The position numbers and the translations under genes were made by a program. From Janthinobacterium lividum (GTDB lineage Bacteria > Pseudomonadota > Gammaproteobacteria > Burkholderiales > Burkholderiaceae_D): a DNA stretch of 64,000 nucleotides. The notes beneath the pieces were generated by a model that searched no databases, was not told the DNA's origin, and saw only the letters and a list, made by a program, of their open reading frames with translations. Position 1 is the stretch's first letter. Every line of letters begins with the position of its first letter. Positions 16,574-26,305 of the stretch are shown one piece after another. The DNA is taken from contig NZ_JAAOLY010000010.1 in NCBI RefSeq assembly GCF_011601275.1, positions 186,001-250,000 of the forward strand. Reading direction: 5' to 3'.

Positions 16574-16639
16574 CGAGCCGCCGGCACTGCTGGCGCTTGC
16601 ACGGCGTTGCCGCAAACTTGTTACGGCAACGTCCATCGA

Positions 16640-19600
16640 TTACTGCGCCGCCAATCCCAGCTTCAAACCCACCAGCTTGCCCGGCGCAGCTTCCGTTTTT
16701 TCCGGCGCACCCGCGCTGACTCTGGCCGCTGGCGTGCCATCCTGCTGCAGGGCCGCCAGGATGGCCGCGCTGCGCTGCGCACCCAGCTTGTTCAAGGCAT
16801 CGGCAGGCAGCGGCTGCTTGGCTTCCAGTTGCTCGCGCAAGCCGTTGTAGAAAGCGCCCGTGTCGGCCACTTGCGGCTCGCCCTCGATCAGCTTGCCCAG
16901 GCGTTGCAGGACGGGGATTTTTGCCGTCGCCGCTGCGGAGGCGCCCGCTGTTGCCGACGCCGCCGCAGGCGCGGCCGATTCCGCCGCCTTTTTCTGCTTG
17001 TCCAGCTCGGCCTTGCCGAAGCGTTCGCTGTACAGCTCGCGCAGGGCGCCGCGTATCTTGCGTTCGCCCAGGTTCAGCGGCCCCGGTTCTTCGCCCGCTT
17101 CCAGCTTGATGCCGGCCTTGGCGGCGACGGCGCGGCGCACGGCCTGGGCGCGCAGGGCGGCCCCGTCCGTGTCGCTGTACTGGCCAGGCACGGCCAGCTT
17201 CAGCTGTTCACGCTTGGCGAGGATCTGCGCCACCTGCTTGAGTTTTTCCCGCTCGGGCGGCAGCAGCACGGCGCTGCCCGCATCGAAGTCGATCGATTCG
17301 AGCTTGTCGGCGCTGATGCCCAGCAAGTTGCCCAGCGCGCGGAACGGCGCCGTGACGATTTTCGTCAGCACATTGCCCACGGCTTTCCAGATCAGGGCGC
17401 CATAGCTGAATTGCGGGTCGTTCATGTCGCCCGACACGGGCAAGCCCAGGTCGATGCGCCCATCGCTATCCTTGAGGATGGCCAGCGCCAATTCCAAAGG
17501 CAGCTTCAAGGCGTCCGGACTGTCGATGCGCTCGCCCAAGGTCAGCTTGTCGAGCACGATCTGGTTGGTGCCGTCGAGCTGGCGGTTGCGCACCTTGTAT
17601 TGCAAATCCAGCGAAATCTTGCCTTCGGCCACCTTGTAGCCGGCGAACTTCATCGTGTACGGCGAGGCGGACACCATGTCGACATTCTTGAAGACGACGT
17701 TCAAGTCCGTGTTGTCGGTCGGGGCGAACGGATTGAGCTGGCCACGCACGCGGGCCAGGCCGAATTCATCGATGCGGCCGTCCAGTTCGATCTGGCTGCG
17801 CGCATCACGCTTGGTCGACAGTCCTGTGACGACGCCGTTGAGTTCATAGATCTTGGCGGCGAACTGGGGCCGCAAGCTGAGGTCGGCAAAGTCCAGCTTG
17901 GCATTCTGCAGGCGCACGCGGCGCACGCGCACGGGGAAGGCGGCGTCGGCCGCCGGCGTGGCTGCAGTTGCTTGTGCGGTAGCCGGCTCGGGCGCCTTGA
18001 CCAGCAGGCGCTGCGCATTGAGGCTGCGGTCGTTTTCGATGATCAGCTGGGCGTTCGGTTCGACCACGCGCAGCTCGGGGATGTCGACGAAGTCGGGACC
18101 CACGCTGGCCGTCAGCTTGTCGGCGCGCACGCTTTTCCACGAGGCAAAGCGCTTGCCATCCGTTTCATTGAGCACGAGGCCGGCAATATCGACGCCGCCC
18201 TCATAGCGGACCTTGGGCGCTTTCGGCGCGCCGCCGCCCGTCGTCAGGCGGCCGCTGCCGGAGAGCGATCCGCTTGCCAGTTTTAGTTTGATATGCTGCG
18301 CCAGCAACGGTTGCACGGGCGCCAGGGTCAGCTGTTTCAAATTCAATTGCGCATCGACGGCGCCCGTGCCCGGTATGAATTTGCCATTGGCCGTGAGCAA
18401 GCCGCCTTCGCGCAGGCCCACGCCCAGCTCGAACGGCAGCGTCTGTTTCATGTCGTTGCTGAGGTTTTGCAGGGACAAACGGGCATCCTGCAGCGTGCCC
18501 TTGATGCCCGTGCCAGCGTCATCGAAATGGGCGCCGAACTTGCTCAGTTCTACCTTGTCTACCTTGGTGGACCAGGGCGCGGATGGGGCGTCCTTGGCCG
18601 GGTCGGCCTTGCCGGAGGAAAACACGGGCAGCTTTTGCGCAATTGCAAATTCGCCCTGGCGGTTGCGCGCCAGGTCGATCTGCGCGCCGCTGGCCGTCAC
18701 GGCGCCCAGGTGCACGGTATGTGCGGCCAGGTCGATCTTGCCTTCGGTAAAACCCAATTGGGCCAGCTTGAATGGCGTTTGCGCGCCGCGCTGCATGGTG
18801 AGGTCGGCCAGGCCAAAATGTGCGCCGTCGATGACGGTGGCCATGCCCGATGGCTGCTGCTGCATGCCCAGCTGCAGCTGCAATTGCAGCTGTCTGGCGC
18901 TCAGTTGCAAGGCAGGCGAGACGGTTTCATCGATGGCGGACACGTCCACATTGGCCAGAGCCAGCTGTTTCAAGTCCACTTTCCATTTTCCTGGTTTGGC
19001 TGGTGCGGCGGGCGTCGCTGTTGCAGGTGCGGGCTTACCCGGCAGCATCAGGTTCGCCACGTCGATTTCGCCCTTGCTGTCGCGCCGCACGGCCACCTTG
19101 CCGCCGTATAGATTGACCTTGTCGACCGTGACGTTCTGGCGCTCCAGGTCCACGTTCACGCCGGCGATGCCCAGGGTGTTCAGCGAGGTGAACGGCGTAC
19201 CCTTGCCATCTTGCGCCAGGGCCAGGTCGCGCAAGGCCATTCCCGCGCCTTTGACGGTCGCTTCCAGCTTGCCGTCGGCATAGGAAAAGGCGTAGGGCAG
19301 GCGCGCCGATAGCTTGCCGCTGGTCACTTGTGCGCGCGTGTACGCTTTTAAATACGCGGCCAGGCCGGGCAGGGAGGCGTCGTTCAGTATCAGTTCGCCT
19401 TCGCCACGGATGGGGCTGAGCGAAGCCGTGCCGCGCCAGTGCAGCTTGCCGCCGCGCGCCGCATCGGCGCTGAGGCTGTAGCTGCCGTTGGCGTCGGGCA
19501 AGGTCGAGATATTGTCGAGCGTGAAGTTGATTGGCGTGAAGTTGTCCGCGTAGCCCGCCTTCTGGTCGTGCCAGTCCACCTTGCCTTGTTCCAGCGCAAA

Positions 19601-20089
19601 GTGGGCGATGACGAGGCGCGGCATGCCGCCTTCGCTCTTTTCCGGGTGATTGCGTTGCCAGGTGGCCAGCACTTCGGCCAGGTTGAACTTGCCATCCGGC
19701 GTGATCGTCAGCTGCGCCTGCGGCGCCGTGATGCGGATTTCCGCCAGGCTCCAGGCGCGGCGCACGATGGATTTCCATTCCAGCTGCACGGCCAGGGCGC
19801 CGATGGACAGCAGCGGCGCATTGTTTGCGCTGGCCGCTTCCTTGAAAGCGATCTGGTCCGCTTCCAGGCGCAGGGTAAACGGGTTGAAGCGTACCTCGGC
19901 TATGCTGGCTTGGCGCGCGAGTTCTTTCTCGGCAAATTTTGGGAGCTGGTTTTTGATGACGTAGGGCACCAGCCAGAAGCCGGCCGCGCTGTAGGCGGCC
20001 AGGGCGCAGCCTGTGCCCAGGGCCCAGCGCTGCCAGCGTTTCCAGCGAAATGTTTTCGTCTGCACGCTTTTGTTGTCGATTGTGTTCAC
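16640..20089 (-). CDS. DUF748 (AsmA-like) envelope protein
   Basis: I chose the GTG at 20089 because AAGG lies just upstream and because the protein then begins with a short basic tail (TFRWKRWQRWALG) leading straight into the membrane anchor (about 16-38). An ATG 48 codons earlier would add an arginine-rich, uncharacteristic leader. The protein is about 1149 residues. The body is a long repetitive beta-rich region as in DUF748/AsmA-like proteins (FNPFTLRLEADQIAF near the start, YKVAEGKISLDLQYKV and LGLPVSGDMNDPQFSYG later). The C-terminus includes IDFDAGSAVLLPPEREKL, reminiscent of an OmpA-like part. AsmA-type proteins are thought to bridge the periplasm for phospholipid transport; the role here is inferred. 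Confidence 0.85.
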   Translation of the reverse strand: MNTIDNKSVQTKTFRWKRWQRWALGTGCALAAYSAAGFWLVPYVIKNQLPKFAEKELARQASIAEVRFNPFTLRLEADQIAFKEAASANNAPLLSIGALAVQLEWKSIVRRAWSLAEIRITAPQAQLTITPDGKFNLAEVLATWQRNHPEKSEGGMPRLVIAHFALEQGKVDWHDQKAGYADNFTPINFTLDNISTLPDANGSYSLSADAARGGKLHWRGTASLSPIRGEGELILNDASLPGLAAYLKAYTRAQVTSGKLSARLPYAFSYADGKLEATVKGAGMALRDLALAQDGKGTPFTSLNTLGIAGVNVDLERQNVTVDKVNLYGGKVAVRRDSKGEIDVANLMLPGKPAPATATPAAPAKPGKWKVDLKQLALANVDVSAIDETVSPALQLSARQLQLQLQLGMQQQPSGMATVIDGAHFGLADLTMQRGAQTPFKLAQLGFTEGKIDLAAHTVHLGAVTASGAQIDLARNRQGEFAIAQKLPVFSSGKADPAKDAPSAPWSTKVDKVELSKFGAHFDDAGTGIKGTLQDARLSLQNLSNDMKQTLPFELGVGLREGGLLTANGKFIPGTGAVDAQLNLKQLTLAPVQPLLAQHIKLKLASGSLSGSGRLTTGGGAPKAPKVRYEGGVDIAGLVLNETDGKRFASWKSVRADKLTASVGPDFVDIPELRVVEPNAQLIIENDRSLNAQRLLVKAPEPATAQATAATPAADAAFPVRVRRVRLQNAKLDFADLSLRPQFAAKIYELNGVVTGLSTKRDARSQIELDGRIDEFGLARVRGQLNPFAPTDNTDLNVVFKNVDMVSASPYTMKFAGYKVAEGKISLDLQYKVRNRQLDGTNQIVLDKLTLGERIDSPDALKLPLELALAILKDSDGRIDLGLPVSGDMNDPQFSYGALIWKAVGNVLTKIVTAPFRALGNLLGISADKLESIDFDAGSAVLLPPEREKLKQVAQILAKREQLKLAVPGQYSDTDGAALRAQAVRRAVAAKAGIKLEAGEEPGPLNLGERKIRGALRELYSERFGKAELDKQKKAAESAAPAAASATAGASAAATAKIPVLQRLGKLIEGEPQVADTGAFYNGLREQLEAKQPLPADALNKLGAQRSAAILAALQQDGTPAARVSAGAPEKTEAAPGKLVGLKLGLAAQ

Positions 20090-20251
20090 GAACTTACCTT
20101 TTGATCTTGTTGGGCGGCGCACCGTGCGCGCCGTGACTGTCAGTATGCCTCTTTGCGGCCTCGTCTGCAAAATCCAAACGTGTTCAAGTGATAACAGGCG
20201 CCTAGGGGAACTAATTTCCCTTATGAAACTCACACAAACTCACTCTTACTT

Positions 20252-20270
20252 GATAATGATTCTCATTATC
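20252..20270. promoter_or_regulatory. Fur box upstream of the siderophore receptor
   Basis: GATAATGATTCTCATTATC, a 19-bp dyad that matches the classical Fur consensus (GATAATGATAATCATTATC) at 17 of 19 positions. It lies 65 bp before the receptor ATG in the divergent gap with the DUF748 gene, so iron repression of the receptor is expected. Confidence 0.93.
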
Positions 20271-20334
20271 GGTATCATGTCCGCTAACCGTAAGTTCTCA
20301 TTTGCACATATTTTCTCATTGAAAGCCCGATGTC

Positions 20335-22479
20335 ATGCCTGTCGTCACACCCCGCACCCGTTTACTTCCAGTCGCCGCCGCCCTGTCGCTGGCCTTCGCT
20401 TCCCACGCCGCGCTGGCTGCCAATGCGGCCAGCGGCCAGGACGAGCCGACGGCTGGCGATGAGAAAGTCATGCAGGCAGTGCAAGTGACGGGCGCCCGCG
20501 CGCAAGGCCTGGTGCCGCTGACCACGGAGGCGGGCAGCTTTAGGGGCGCCAGCATCATGGACGTGCCGTCCACCGTCAACGTGATCACGCGCGAATTGCT
20601 GGAGCAGCAAGCCGTGTCCGGCCTGTACGACGCCGTGCGCAACACGGCCGGCGTGACGCGCCAGCAAAACGGGGGAGAGACGTGGGATCAATTGGTAATA
20701 CGCGGCATCGCCGTGGAAAACCGCACGAATTACCGCCTCAACGGTTCCATGCCGATCATGAACTTCTCGCAAGTGCCCATGGAAAACAAGGAACGGGTGG
20801 AAGTGCTGAAAGGCGCTTCGGCCCTGTACTACGGTTTTACCTCGCCGGCAGGCGTCGTCAATTTCGTCACCAAGCGGGCCGGCAGCCAGCCTGTCACTAG
20901 CATGGGCTTGAGCGTCGACGACCGCGGCAGTGCCGTGGCGAATGTCGACGTGGCCCGCCGCTTTGGCGCGCAGCAGGAGTTTGGCGTGCGCGTCAACGCG
21001 GCCGGCGGCACCCTCGGTTCCTACCTGGATCATGTCGGCAACGGCAACCGCCGCTTCATTTCCACGGCGCTCGACTGGAGAGTGACGAACAAATTGCTGC
21101 TCAAGGCCGACCTGGAATACGAGCGCCGCAGGGTGACGGAGCAGGCGGGCGTGGCCTTGCCTGCGGCCGTGAAAGGCGTGATCAGCTTGCCGCGCGCCGT
21201 CGATCCGCGCAAGCTGATCGGCCCCGACTGGTCGAACTTTGATGCGCAAACGAAAAACGCGCAATTGCGCGCCGACTACGCCATCACGGATGGCTGGGCC
21301 TTGACGGTGGAGGCGGGCCACTCGGAAACGGCGCGCGACCGCCGCCTGGCGATCTTCCGCCTGAACAACGCGGCCGCGCTGGCCACGGGCGCGGGCCGCA
21401 TCACGGGCAATATCCAGCACAGCGTAATGGCGTCGGACTTGCTGCGCGCGGAACTGGCCGGCAATTTCAATACGGGTTTCATCGCCCATGAACTGACCCT
21501 GGGAGCCTCGCGCACGGACAAGTCGCAAGATCCTATCTACCAGAGCAATTACACGATCGCCTCGCAAAACCTGTATAACCCCGTGCCCGTGACGAATGTC
21601 GTGTTCGGCCCCAAGCCCACGGCGCCTACGACGGCCGGGCTCGACACGCGCGACACGGGCCTGTATGCGCTCGACCGCATGGTATTCGGCCCGCAATGGC
21701 AAAGCGTCATCGGCGTGCGCCGCAGCAGCTACCAGAGCGACCAGGGCGCCAGCCACTACGACGTCAGCAAGACGACGCCGATGGCGTCATTGATCTACAA
21801 GGCCACGCCCGAGCTGTCGTTCTATGCATCCACGGCGCGCGGGCTGGAAGAGGGCGAGACGGGCCCGACGGGTACCGTGAACCAGGGCGTCAAGATGGCG
21901 CCTGGCGTGAGCAAGCAGAAAGAGCTGGGCGCGCGCTGGCTGACGCCGGGAGGCACCTTGCTCTCCGCCGCCTTGTTTGACATCACGCGTCCCGGCTACT
22001 ACACGAATGCCAGCAATGTGTTTACGTCGGACGGCGAACAGCGCTACCGTGGCCTGGAACTGTCGACCCAGGGCAAGCTGACGCGCCAGCTGTCGTGGCA
22101 GACGTCGGCCCAGTTCCTCGACCCAAGCTTTGCGCACATCAACGCGGACTATAACGGCAAGGCGCCGGAAAACGCCTCGAAACGCACGGCCAGCGCCTTC
22201 CTCGCTTACGTGTTTGACGCCGTGCCGGGCCTGTCCGTCAATGGCGGTGCGTATTACTACAGCGCCCGTCCCGTCAACGACCTGAACCAGGCCTTCCTCG
22301 GCGGCGTCAGCCTGTTCAGCGCGGGCGCCCGCTATGCAAGCCGCGTCATGGACAAGGCCGTCGTGTGGCAGCTGAACGTGGAAAACGCGGCCGACAAGCG
22401 CTACTGGGCTGGCGCCGGCACGCGCCTGGCGTCCGGTGCGCCGCGCGCCATCAAGCTGAGCATGAAGGTGGATTTGTAA
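20335..22479 (+). CDS. TonB-dependent siderophore receptor
   Basis: A 714-residue outer membrane receptor. A signal peptide (about 1-29, ending SHAALAANA) is followed by a plug domain with the siderophore-receptor signatures SIMDVPSTVNVITRELL, VIRGIAVENRTNYRLNG and VEVLKGASALYYGFTSPAG. A beta-barrel follows, ending in a C-terminal strand APRAIKLSMKVDL with terminal hydrophobic residue. No N-terminal signalling extension is present, so it is not of the FecA/FpvA transducer type. The Fur box upstream argues for ferric-siderophore uptake; the ligand cannot be deduced. Confidence 0.93.
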   Translation: MPVVTPRTRLLPVAAALSLAFASHAALAANAASGQDEPTAGDEKVMQAVQVTGARAQGLVPLTTEAGSFRGASIMDVPSTVNVITRELLEQQAVSGLYDAVRNTAGVTRQQNGGETWDQLVIRGIAVENRTNYRLNGSMPIMNFSQVPMENKERVEVLKGASALYYGFTSPAGVVNFVTKRAGSQPVTSMGLSVDDRGSAVANVDVARRFGAQQEFGVRVNAAGGTLGSYLDHVGNGNRRFISTALDWRVTNKLLLKADLEYERRRVTEQAGVALPAAVKGVISLPRAVDPRKLIGPDWSNFDAQTKNAQLRADYAITDGWALTVEAGHSETARDRRLAIFRLNNAAALATGAGRITGNIQHSVMASDLLRAELAGNFNTGFIAHELTLGASRTDKSQDPIYQSNYTIASQNLYNPVPVTNVVFGPKPTAPTTAGLDTRDTGLYALDRMVFGPQWQSVIGVRRSSYQSDQGASHYDVSKTTPMASLIYKATPELSFYASTARGLEEGETGPTGTVNQGVKMAPGVSKQKELGARWLTPGGTLLSAALFDITRPGYYTNASNVFTSDGEQRYRGLELSTQGKLTRQLSWQTSAQFLDPSFAHINADYNGKAPENASKRTASAFLAYVFDAVPGLSVNGGAYYYSARPVNDLNQAFLGGVSLFSAGARYASRVMDKAVVWQLNVENAADKRYWAGAGTRLASGAPRAIKLSMKVDL

Positions 22480-22487
22480 GAATGGTT

Positions 22488-22520
22488 TGACCTGCGCGCT
22501 GTCCACAGAGTGACCTGCGC
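22488..22520. repeat. Spaced 10-bp direct repeat before the DUF2946 gene
   Basis: TGACCTGCGC occurs at 22488-22497 and again at 22511-22520, a 23-bp period or about two helical turns, in the 56-bp gap before the DUF2946 ATG. TACAAT (22524-22529) could be a -10 element. The arrangement resembles a tandem operator, but chance cannot be excluded. Confidence 0.4.
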
Positions 22521-22535
22521 TGATACAATGTTGCC

Positions 22536-22931
22536 ATGTTCATCAGCAAAGGCAAGGCCAGCATTGTCCTGTGGATCGCGTGTATCGCCATCTTCCTGGC
22601 CACGCTCGCCCCTACGGTGTCGCGCGCGCTGACGGTCGCCAGCGGCCTGGCCGTGCCCAGCCTGGAAATCTGCTCGGTGGCGGGTGGCATGAATATGCTG
22701 CCCGCGACATTCTCCACGGACGCGCCCGATACCTCCAAGGGCGGCATGCGCATGGGCGATTGCCCCTGCTGCAGCATGCATGCGGCCACCCTGGACGTGC
22801 CGCCCACGAGCCTCGTGCTTGCTTCCGGCGAGCTCATCACGGGCTTGCTGCCCACGCTGTTCTACCAGTCCGCCACACGGCTGTTTGCCTGGACGCCTGT
22901 CCAGCCGCGCGGGCCGCCCGCCGCTTTCTGA
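22536..22931 (+). CDS. DUF2946 family protein, copper-linked
   Basis: A 131-residue protein. An N-terminal hydrophobic segment (about 9-30, ASIVLWIACIAIFLATLAPTV) can serve as signal or anchor. The middle holds a metal-ligand-rich stretch GGMRMGDCPCCSMHAATL with three Cys, several Met and a His, as expected for DUF2946 proteins. A second weakly hydrophobic part (about 95-112) follows. DUF2946 genes are repeatedly found beside copper-type TonB receptors, and here such a receptor starts 94 bp downstream. A role in copper handling in the periplasm or membrane is inferred. Confidence 0.85.
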   Translation: MFISKGKASIVLWIACIAIFLATLAPTVSRALTVASGLAVPSLEICSVAGGMNMLPATFSTDAPDTSKGGMRMGDCPCCSMHAATLDVPPTSLVLASGELITGLLPTLFYQSATRLFAWTPVQPRGPPAAF

Positions 22932-23025
22932 TCTGTCCTTTTCCTGAACTGCCTTGCGCCGCGCCGCACGACGCTGTGCGCCTGCGTCCGTTCGTTTTAC
23001 CCATACAGAATCTGAAAGCAGCACC

Positions 23026-25104
23026 ATGAAACATTTCCCTTTATTGATTTCCCTCGCCATCGCCGTCCCTGCCGCGGCGCAAACCCGTACTGAAGATGTC
23101 CTGCCCGAGATGAAAGTCATCGTCACGGCCATAGGCGACGGCTACCGTCCCGCCGCCGACACGGCGCTGATGCTGTCGAGTACGCCCGGCTACAGCGTGG
23201 CGGCCGGTGGCGGCGTGTCCGGCTTGCCGGTAGTGAATGGCTTTGCCGATGACCGCATCAAGATTCGCATCGACGGCATGGAACTGACGTCGGCCTGCGC
23301 CAATCACATGAATGCGCCGCTGTCGTATATCGATCCGCAGCAGGTGCAGCGCATCAAGTTGATCGCGGGCGTGACACCCGTCAGCGCGGGCGGCGACAGC
23401 ATCGGCGGCACCATCGAAGTGCAGTCGAACCCGCCCGTGTTTGCCCAGCCCGGCGCGGGCCTGCTCACGCAAGGCAGCTTTGCCGTGTCGGGACGCAGCG
23501 TCAACAACAGCGTGGCGACCAGCGTGAACGCGTCGGCCGCCAGCGATGTGCTCAGCATCGGCTACAGCGGCGCCTATACGCGCGGACACAGCTATGAAGA
23601 TGGCCGCGGCAATACCGTGCTGGCAAGCATGTTTGAAAGCATCAATCAGTCCATTGTGCTGGCGGCCAAGCGCGATGGCCAGCAGCTGACCCTGCGCGCC
23701 GGCGTGCAGCATATCCCGTACCAGGGTTTCCCGAACCAGTACATGGACATGACGGATAACCACGGCCAGTTCGCCAACCTGGCCTACAAGGGCGAGTTCG
23801 GCTGGGGCGTGCTCGACGCGCGCACCTACTGGCAGCAGACGGACCATGAAATGGGTTTCTTTACCCCCGAGCGCGCGGGCACGATGCCGATGATCACGCA
23901 CGGGCGCAACACGGGCTATGCGCTGATGGCCAGCTTGCCGACCGCTGCGGGCGAGTTGCGCCTGGGCCAGGAGTGGCACGGCTTCCGCCTTGACGATTAC
24001 TGGCCGGCCGTGCCCGGTTCCATGATGATGGGGCCGCGCACCTACCTGAACATCAACGACGGCAGGCGCGACCGCACCGTGCTGTTTGGCGAACTGGAAA
24101 CGCGCCATGACGCGCGCTGGACGAGCGTGCTGGGCTTGCGCGGCGAATCCGTGCGCATGGAGTCGGGCGACGTGCAATCGTACGGCACCAACATGATGAA
24201 CATGCCGGACGTGATGGCCGCCAGGGCTTTCAATGCGCGCAGCCGCAGCCAGCGCGACACGAATATCGATGCCTCCGCGCAAGCCACGTTCACGCTAGAC
24301 GCAGCCAGCAGCTATGAATTCGCGCTGGCGCGCAAGGTGCGCTCGCCCAACCTGTACGAGCGCTACTCGTGGGGGCGCGGCTCGATGGCCATGACCATGA
24401 CCAACTGGTTTGGCGATGGCAACGGCTATGTGGGCAATATCGACCTCAAGCCCGAAACGGCCTACACGGCGGCATTCACGGCCGACTGGCATGGCGGCGG
24501 CGAGGAGGGCTGGTTCGTGCGCCTCAACCCCTACTACAGCAAGGTCGACAATTACATCGACGTCGACGTGCTGGCGTCTTTCAACCCTTACATGAAAATG
24601 GGCGCGAACGGCAATTTGCTGCGCTTTGCCAATCACGACGCCAAGCTGTACGGCGCCAATCTGACGTGGCAGCTGCCTTTGGCGCGCGGCGCGCGCTGGG
24701 GCAGCTTCATGGCCACGGGTAACGCCGCATACACGCGGGGCAAGCGCAGCGATGGCGGCGACCTGTACCGCATGATGCCGTTCAACGCCTTGCTGGCCGT
24801 CGAGCACAAGCTGGGTGCCTGGAGCAACCGCATCGAAACCAAGATCGTGGCCCGCAAGGACAAGGTCGACGCGCGCCGCTTCGAACCGGAAACGGGCGGC
24901 TATGCGCTCGTCAACTTGCGCAGCAGCGTGGCGCTGGGCAAGATGGCCAGCTTGAGCGCGGGCGTGAGCAACCTGTTCAACCGCGCGTATGCGGACCCGC
25001 TGGGCGGCGTGTACCTGTCAGGCTTGAAGGCGAACGGCGGGGGGCTGCAAGCCTTGCCGGCCGAGGGCAGGTCGATTGATCTGGGGCTGCAGCTGAAGTT
25101 CTAA
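23026..25104 (+). CDS. TonB-dependent copper receptor (OprC/NosA type)
   Basis: About 692 residues from the ATG at 23026, which gives a clean signal peptide (KHFPLLISLAIAVPAAAQ); an in-frame ATG 24 codons upstream has no such fit. The plug contains GLPVVNGFADDRIKIRIDG and the hallmark ELTSACANHMNAPLSYIDP, whose Cys, His and Met residues are the typical OprC/NosA copper-binding set. The barrel is unusually methionine-rich (MDMTDNHGQ, TNMMNMPDVMAA, GSMAMTMTNWFGDGNGYVG). NosA/OprC import copper, needed for instance by copper respiratory enzymes. Pairing with DUF2946 supports copper as substrate. Confidence 0.9.
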   Translation: MKHFPLLISLAIAVPAAAQTRTEDVLPEMKVIVTAIGDGYRPAADTALMLSSTPGYSVAAGGGVSGLPVVNGFADDRIKIRIDGMELTSACANHMNAPLSYIDPQQVQRIKLIAGVTPVSAGGDSIGGTIEVQSNPPVFAQPGAGLLTQGSFAVSGRSVNNSVATSVNASAASDVLSIGYSGAYTRGHSYEDGRGNTVLASMFESINQSIVLAAKRDGQQLTLRAGVQHIPYQGFPNQYMDMTDNHGQFANLAYKGEFGWGVLDARTYWQQTDHEMGFFTPERAGTMPMITHGRNTGYALMASLPTAAGELRLGQEWHGFRLDDYWPAVPGSMMMGPRTYLNINDGRRDRTVLFGELETRHDARWTSVLGLRGESVRMESGDVQSYGTNMMNMPDVMAARAFNARSRSQRDTNIDASAQATFTLDAASSYEFALARKVRSPNLYERYSWGRGSMAMTMTNWFGDGNGYVGNIDLKPETAYTAAFTADWHGGGEEGWFVRLNPYYSKVDNYIDVDVLASFNPYMKMGANGNLLRFANHDAKLYGANLTWQLPLARGARWGSFMATGNAAYTRGKRSDGGDLYRMMPFNALLAVEHKLGAWSNRIETKIVARKDKVDARRFEPETGGYALVNLRSSVALGKMASLSAGVSNLFNRAYADPLGGVYLSGLKANGGGLQALPAEGRSIDLGLQLKF

Positions 25105-25110
25105 ACGGAA

Positions 25111-25158
25111 ATAACGCGCCTTCTTCCTGCTCGTCAAACGGTGGACGGGGCGCGTTAT
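25111..25158. other. Perfect 10-bp inverted repeat after the copper receptor
   Basis: ATAACGCGCC (25111-25120) and GGCGCGTTAT (25149-25158) pair perfectly around a 28-base loop, starting 6 bp past the receptor stop. No T-run follows. It could be a terminator-like or mRNA-protecting structure. Confidence 0.45.
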
Positions 25159-25236
25159 CGGGAATGAAAGTAATAGGTGGACTTTCCCATGATTTTAATA
25201 ATAGACTATCAACAACCGCCATCCGCAAAAATAAAA

Positions 25237-25734
25237 ATGAGAAAATCCACATGCCTTGCCGCCATGCTGTTTAGTCTTTGCTCCATCGCCTCGGCCCAGG
25301 ACGTCCTGCTTGCCGGACACGTGCAGCGGGTCGTTCTGCAACCGTCAGGCACCGAGCATTGCCCTCCGCCTTGTCCTCCCGCGTTACCAGCCGTTGCCGG
25401 CAAGCCGCAGGCGGTCTGCATCTCGAACACCGGCGGCTGCCAAATGATGGAGGTCAAAGTGGACCACGTCTATCGCGGCGTGGTGCAGTCGCAGACACGC
25501 CAGTTCGCGTCGCGCATCGGTGAATTTGGCCCCAGTTTCCCCGTGACGGAGAAACAAATCGTGGTCAACGAAGAAGGCGGCAAGGTCTCCTGGTCTTTTG
25601 TGGACAATCGGAATGGGAAGATTTTCATCGATCCGAAACGCCTGCGCAGTGTCGCTGGCATTGCCTCCGCCACGCAAGGCGATGGCGAATGGGTGGCGCT
25701 GGACGAGGTGCTGGCGCGTAAGCACGGCCATTAA
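25237..25734 (+). CDS. Exported protein of unknown function
   Basis: A 165-residue product from the ATG at 25237, which gives a good signal peptide (RKSTCLAAMLFSLCSIASAQ). The mature part has a cysteine-containing proline-rich segment (HCPPPCPPALP), further cysteines in VCISNTGGCQMMEVKVDHVYRG, and a C-terminal half without clear motifs. The four early cysteines could form disulphides in the periplasm. I do not recognise a family. Codon use is somewhat less GC-biased than in the flanking receptor. Confidence 0.65.
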   Translation: MRKSTCLAAMLFSLCSIASAQDVLLAGHVQRVVLQPSGTEHCPPPCPPALPAVAGKPQAVCISNTGGCQMMEVKVDHVYRGVVQSQTRQFASRIGEFGPSFPVTEKQIVVNEEGGKVSWSFVDNRNGKIFIDPKRLRSVAGIASATQGDGEWVALDEVLARKHGH

Positions 25735-25816
25735 CAATAATGGCAATCGTTGTGTCCCGAACAAGACGTCTTGACCTGTTCAAGCAGGCTACACAAGCTG
25801 ATCCGACGCAGGGCCA

Positions 25817-26041
25817 TCAATTCCCGCCGCCGCTCTTTTTCCGCCGCGACCCAGTGAGCACGCGCAGCGCGGTGGCGATCGGTACCTTGTTCTTGGCGAG
25901 GTAGGCGGCGGCCGTGGCCGTATCGAGCATTTCCTGGAAAATAATGCCGACTTCGACCTTTTGGGCCGTCAAATCGTCCTGCCTTGCGCAGTCGAGGATA
26001 TCCATATTCGTAGCAGTGACCTTGTCATTCTTGGAGCGCAT
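25817..26041 (-). CDS. Small conserved-looking cytoplasmic protein (74 aa), unknown
   Basis: A 74-residue basic protein without signal or membrane segment. The central part (VEVGIIFQEMLDTATAAAYL) is predicted helical and is followed by AKNKVPIATALRVLTGSRRKK, a helix with a lysine/arginine-rich tail that could bind nucleic acid. No known domain was recognised. It is divergent from dsdA, with an AT-rich gap of about 260 bp between the two starts that probably contains both promoters. Confidence 0.6.
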   Translation of the reverse strand: MRSKNDKVTATNMDILDCARQDDLTAQKVEVGIIFQEMLDTATAAAYLAKNKVPIATALRVLTGSRRKKSGGGN

Positions 26042-26305
26042 TTTTGCCTCGGTAGAAAAGAGAAAAAATGTCTCCTTTTATTTGCCTTTAAGATAACTTA
26101 TTTTTGTGACTTTGTGGAAATTTTTCTTTAATCGATAGTGCATTGAGGAATTAAATTTATCTATCGTCCAAGTTCATGGCCCAGGCATGCGCGGACGATG
26201 AATACGGCATAGATGATCTCCCGTCATCCATTGCCTGATCAACCATCCTTTGCCAGCCGCGCCCGGATGCGGTCTAATCATGGCTTGTTCTTTCACGAGG
26301 TTGAC

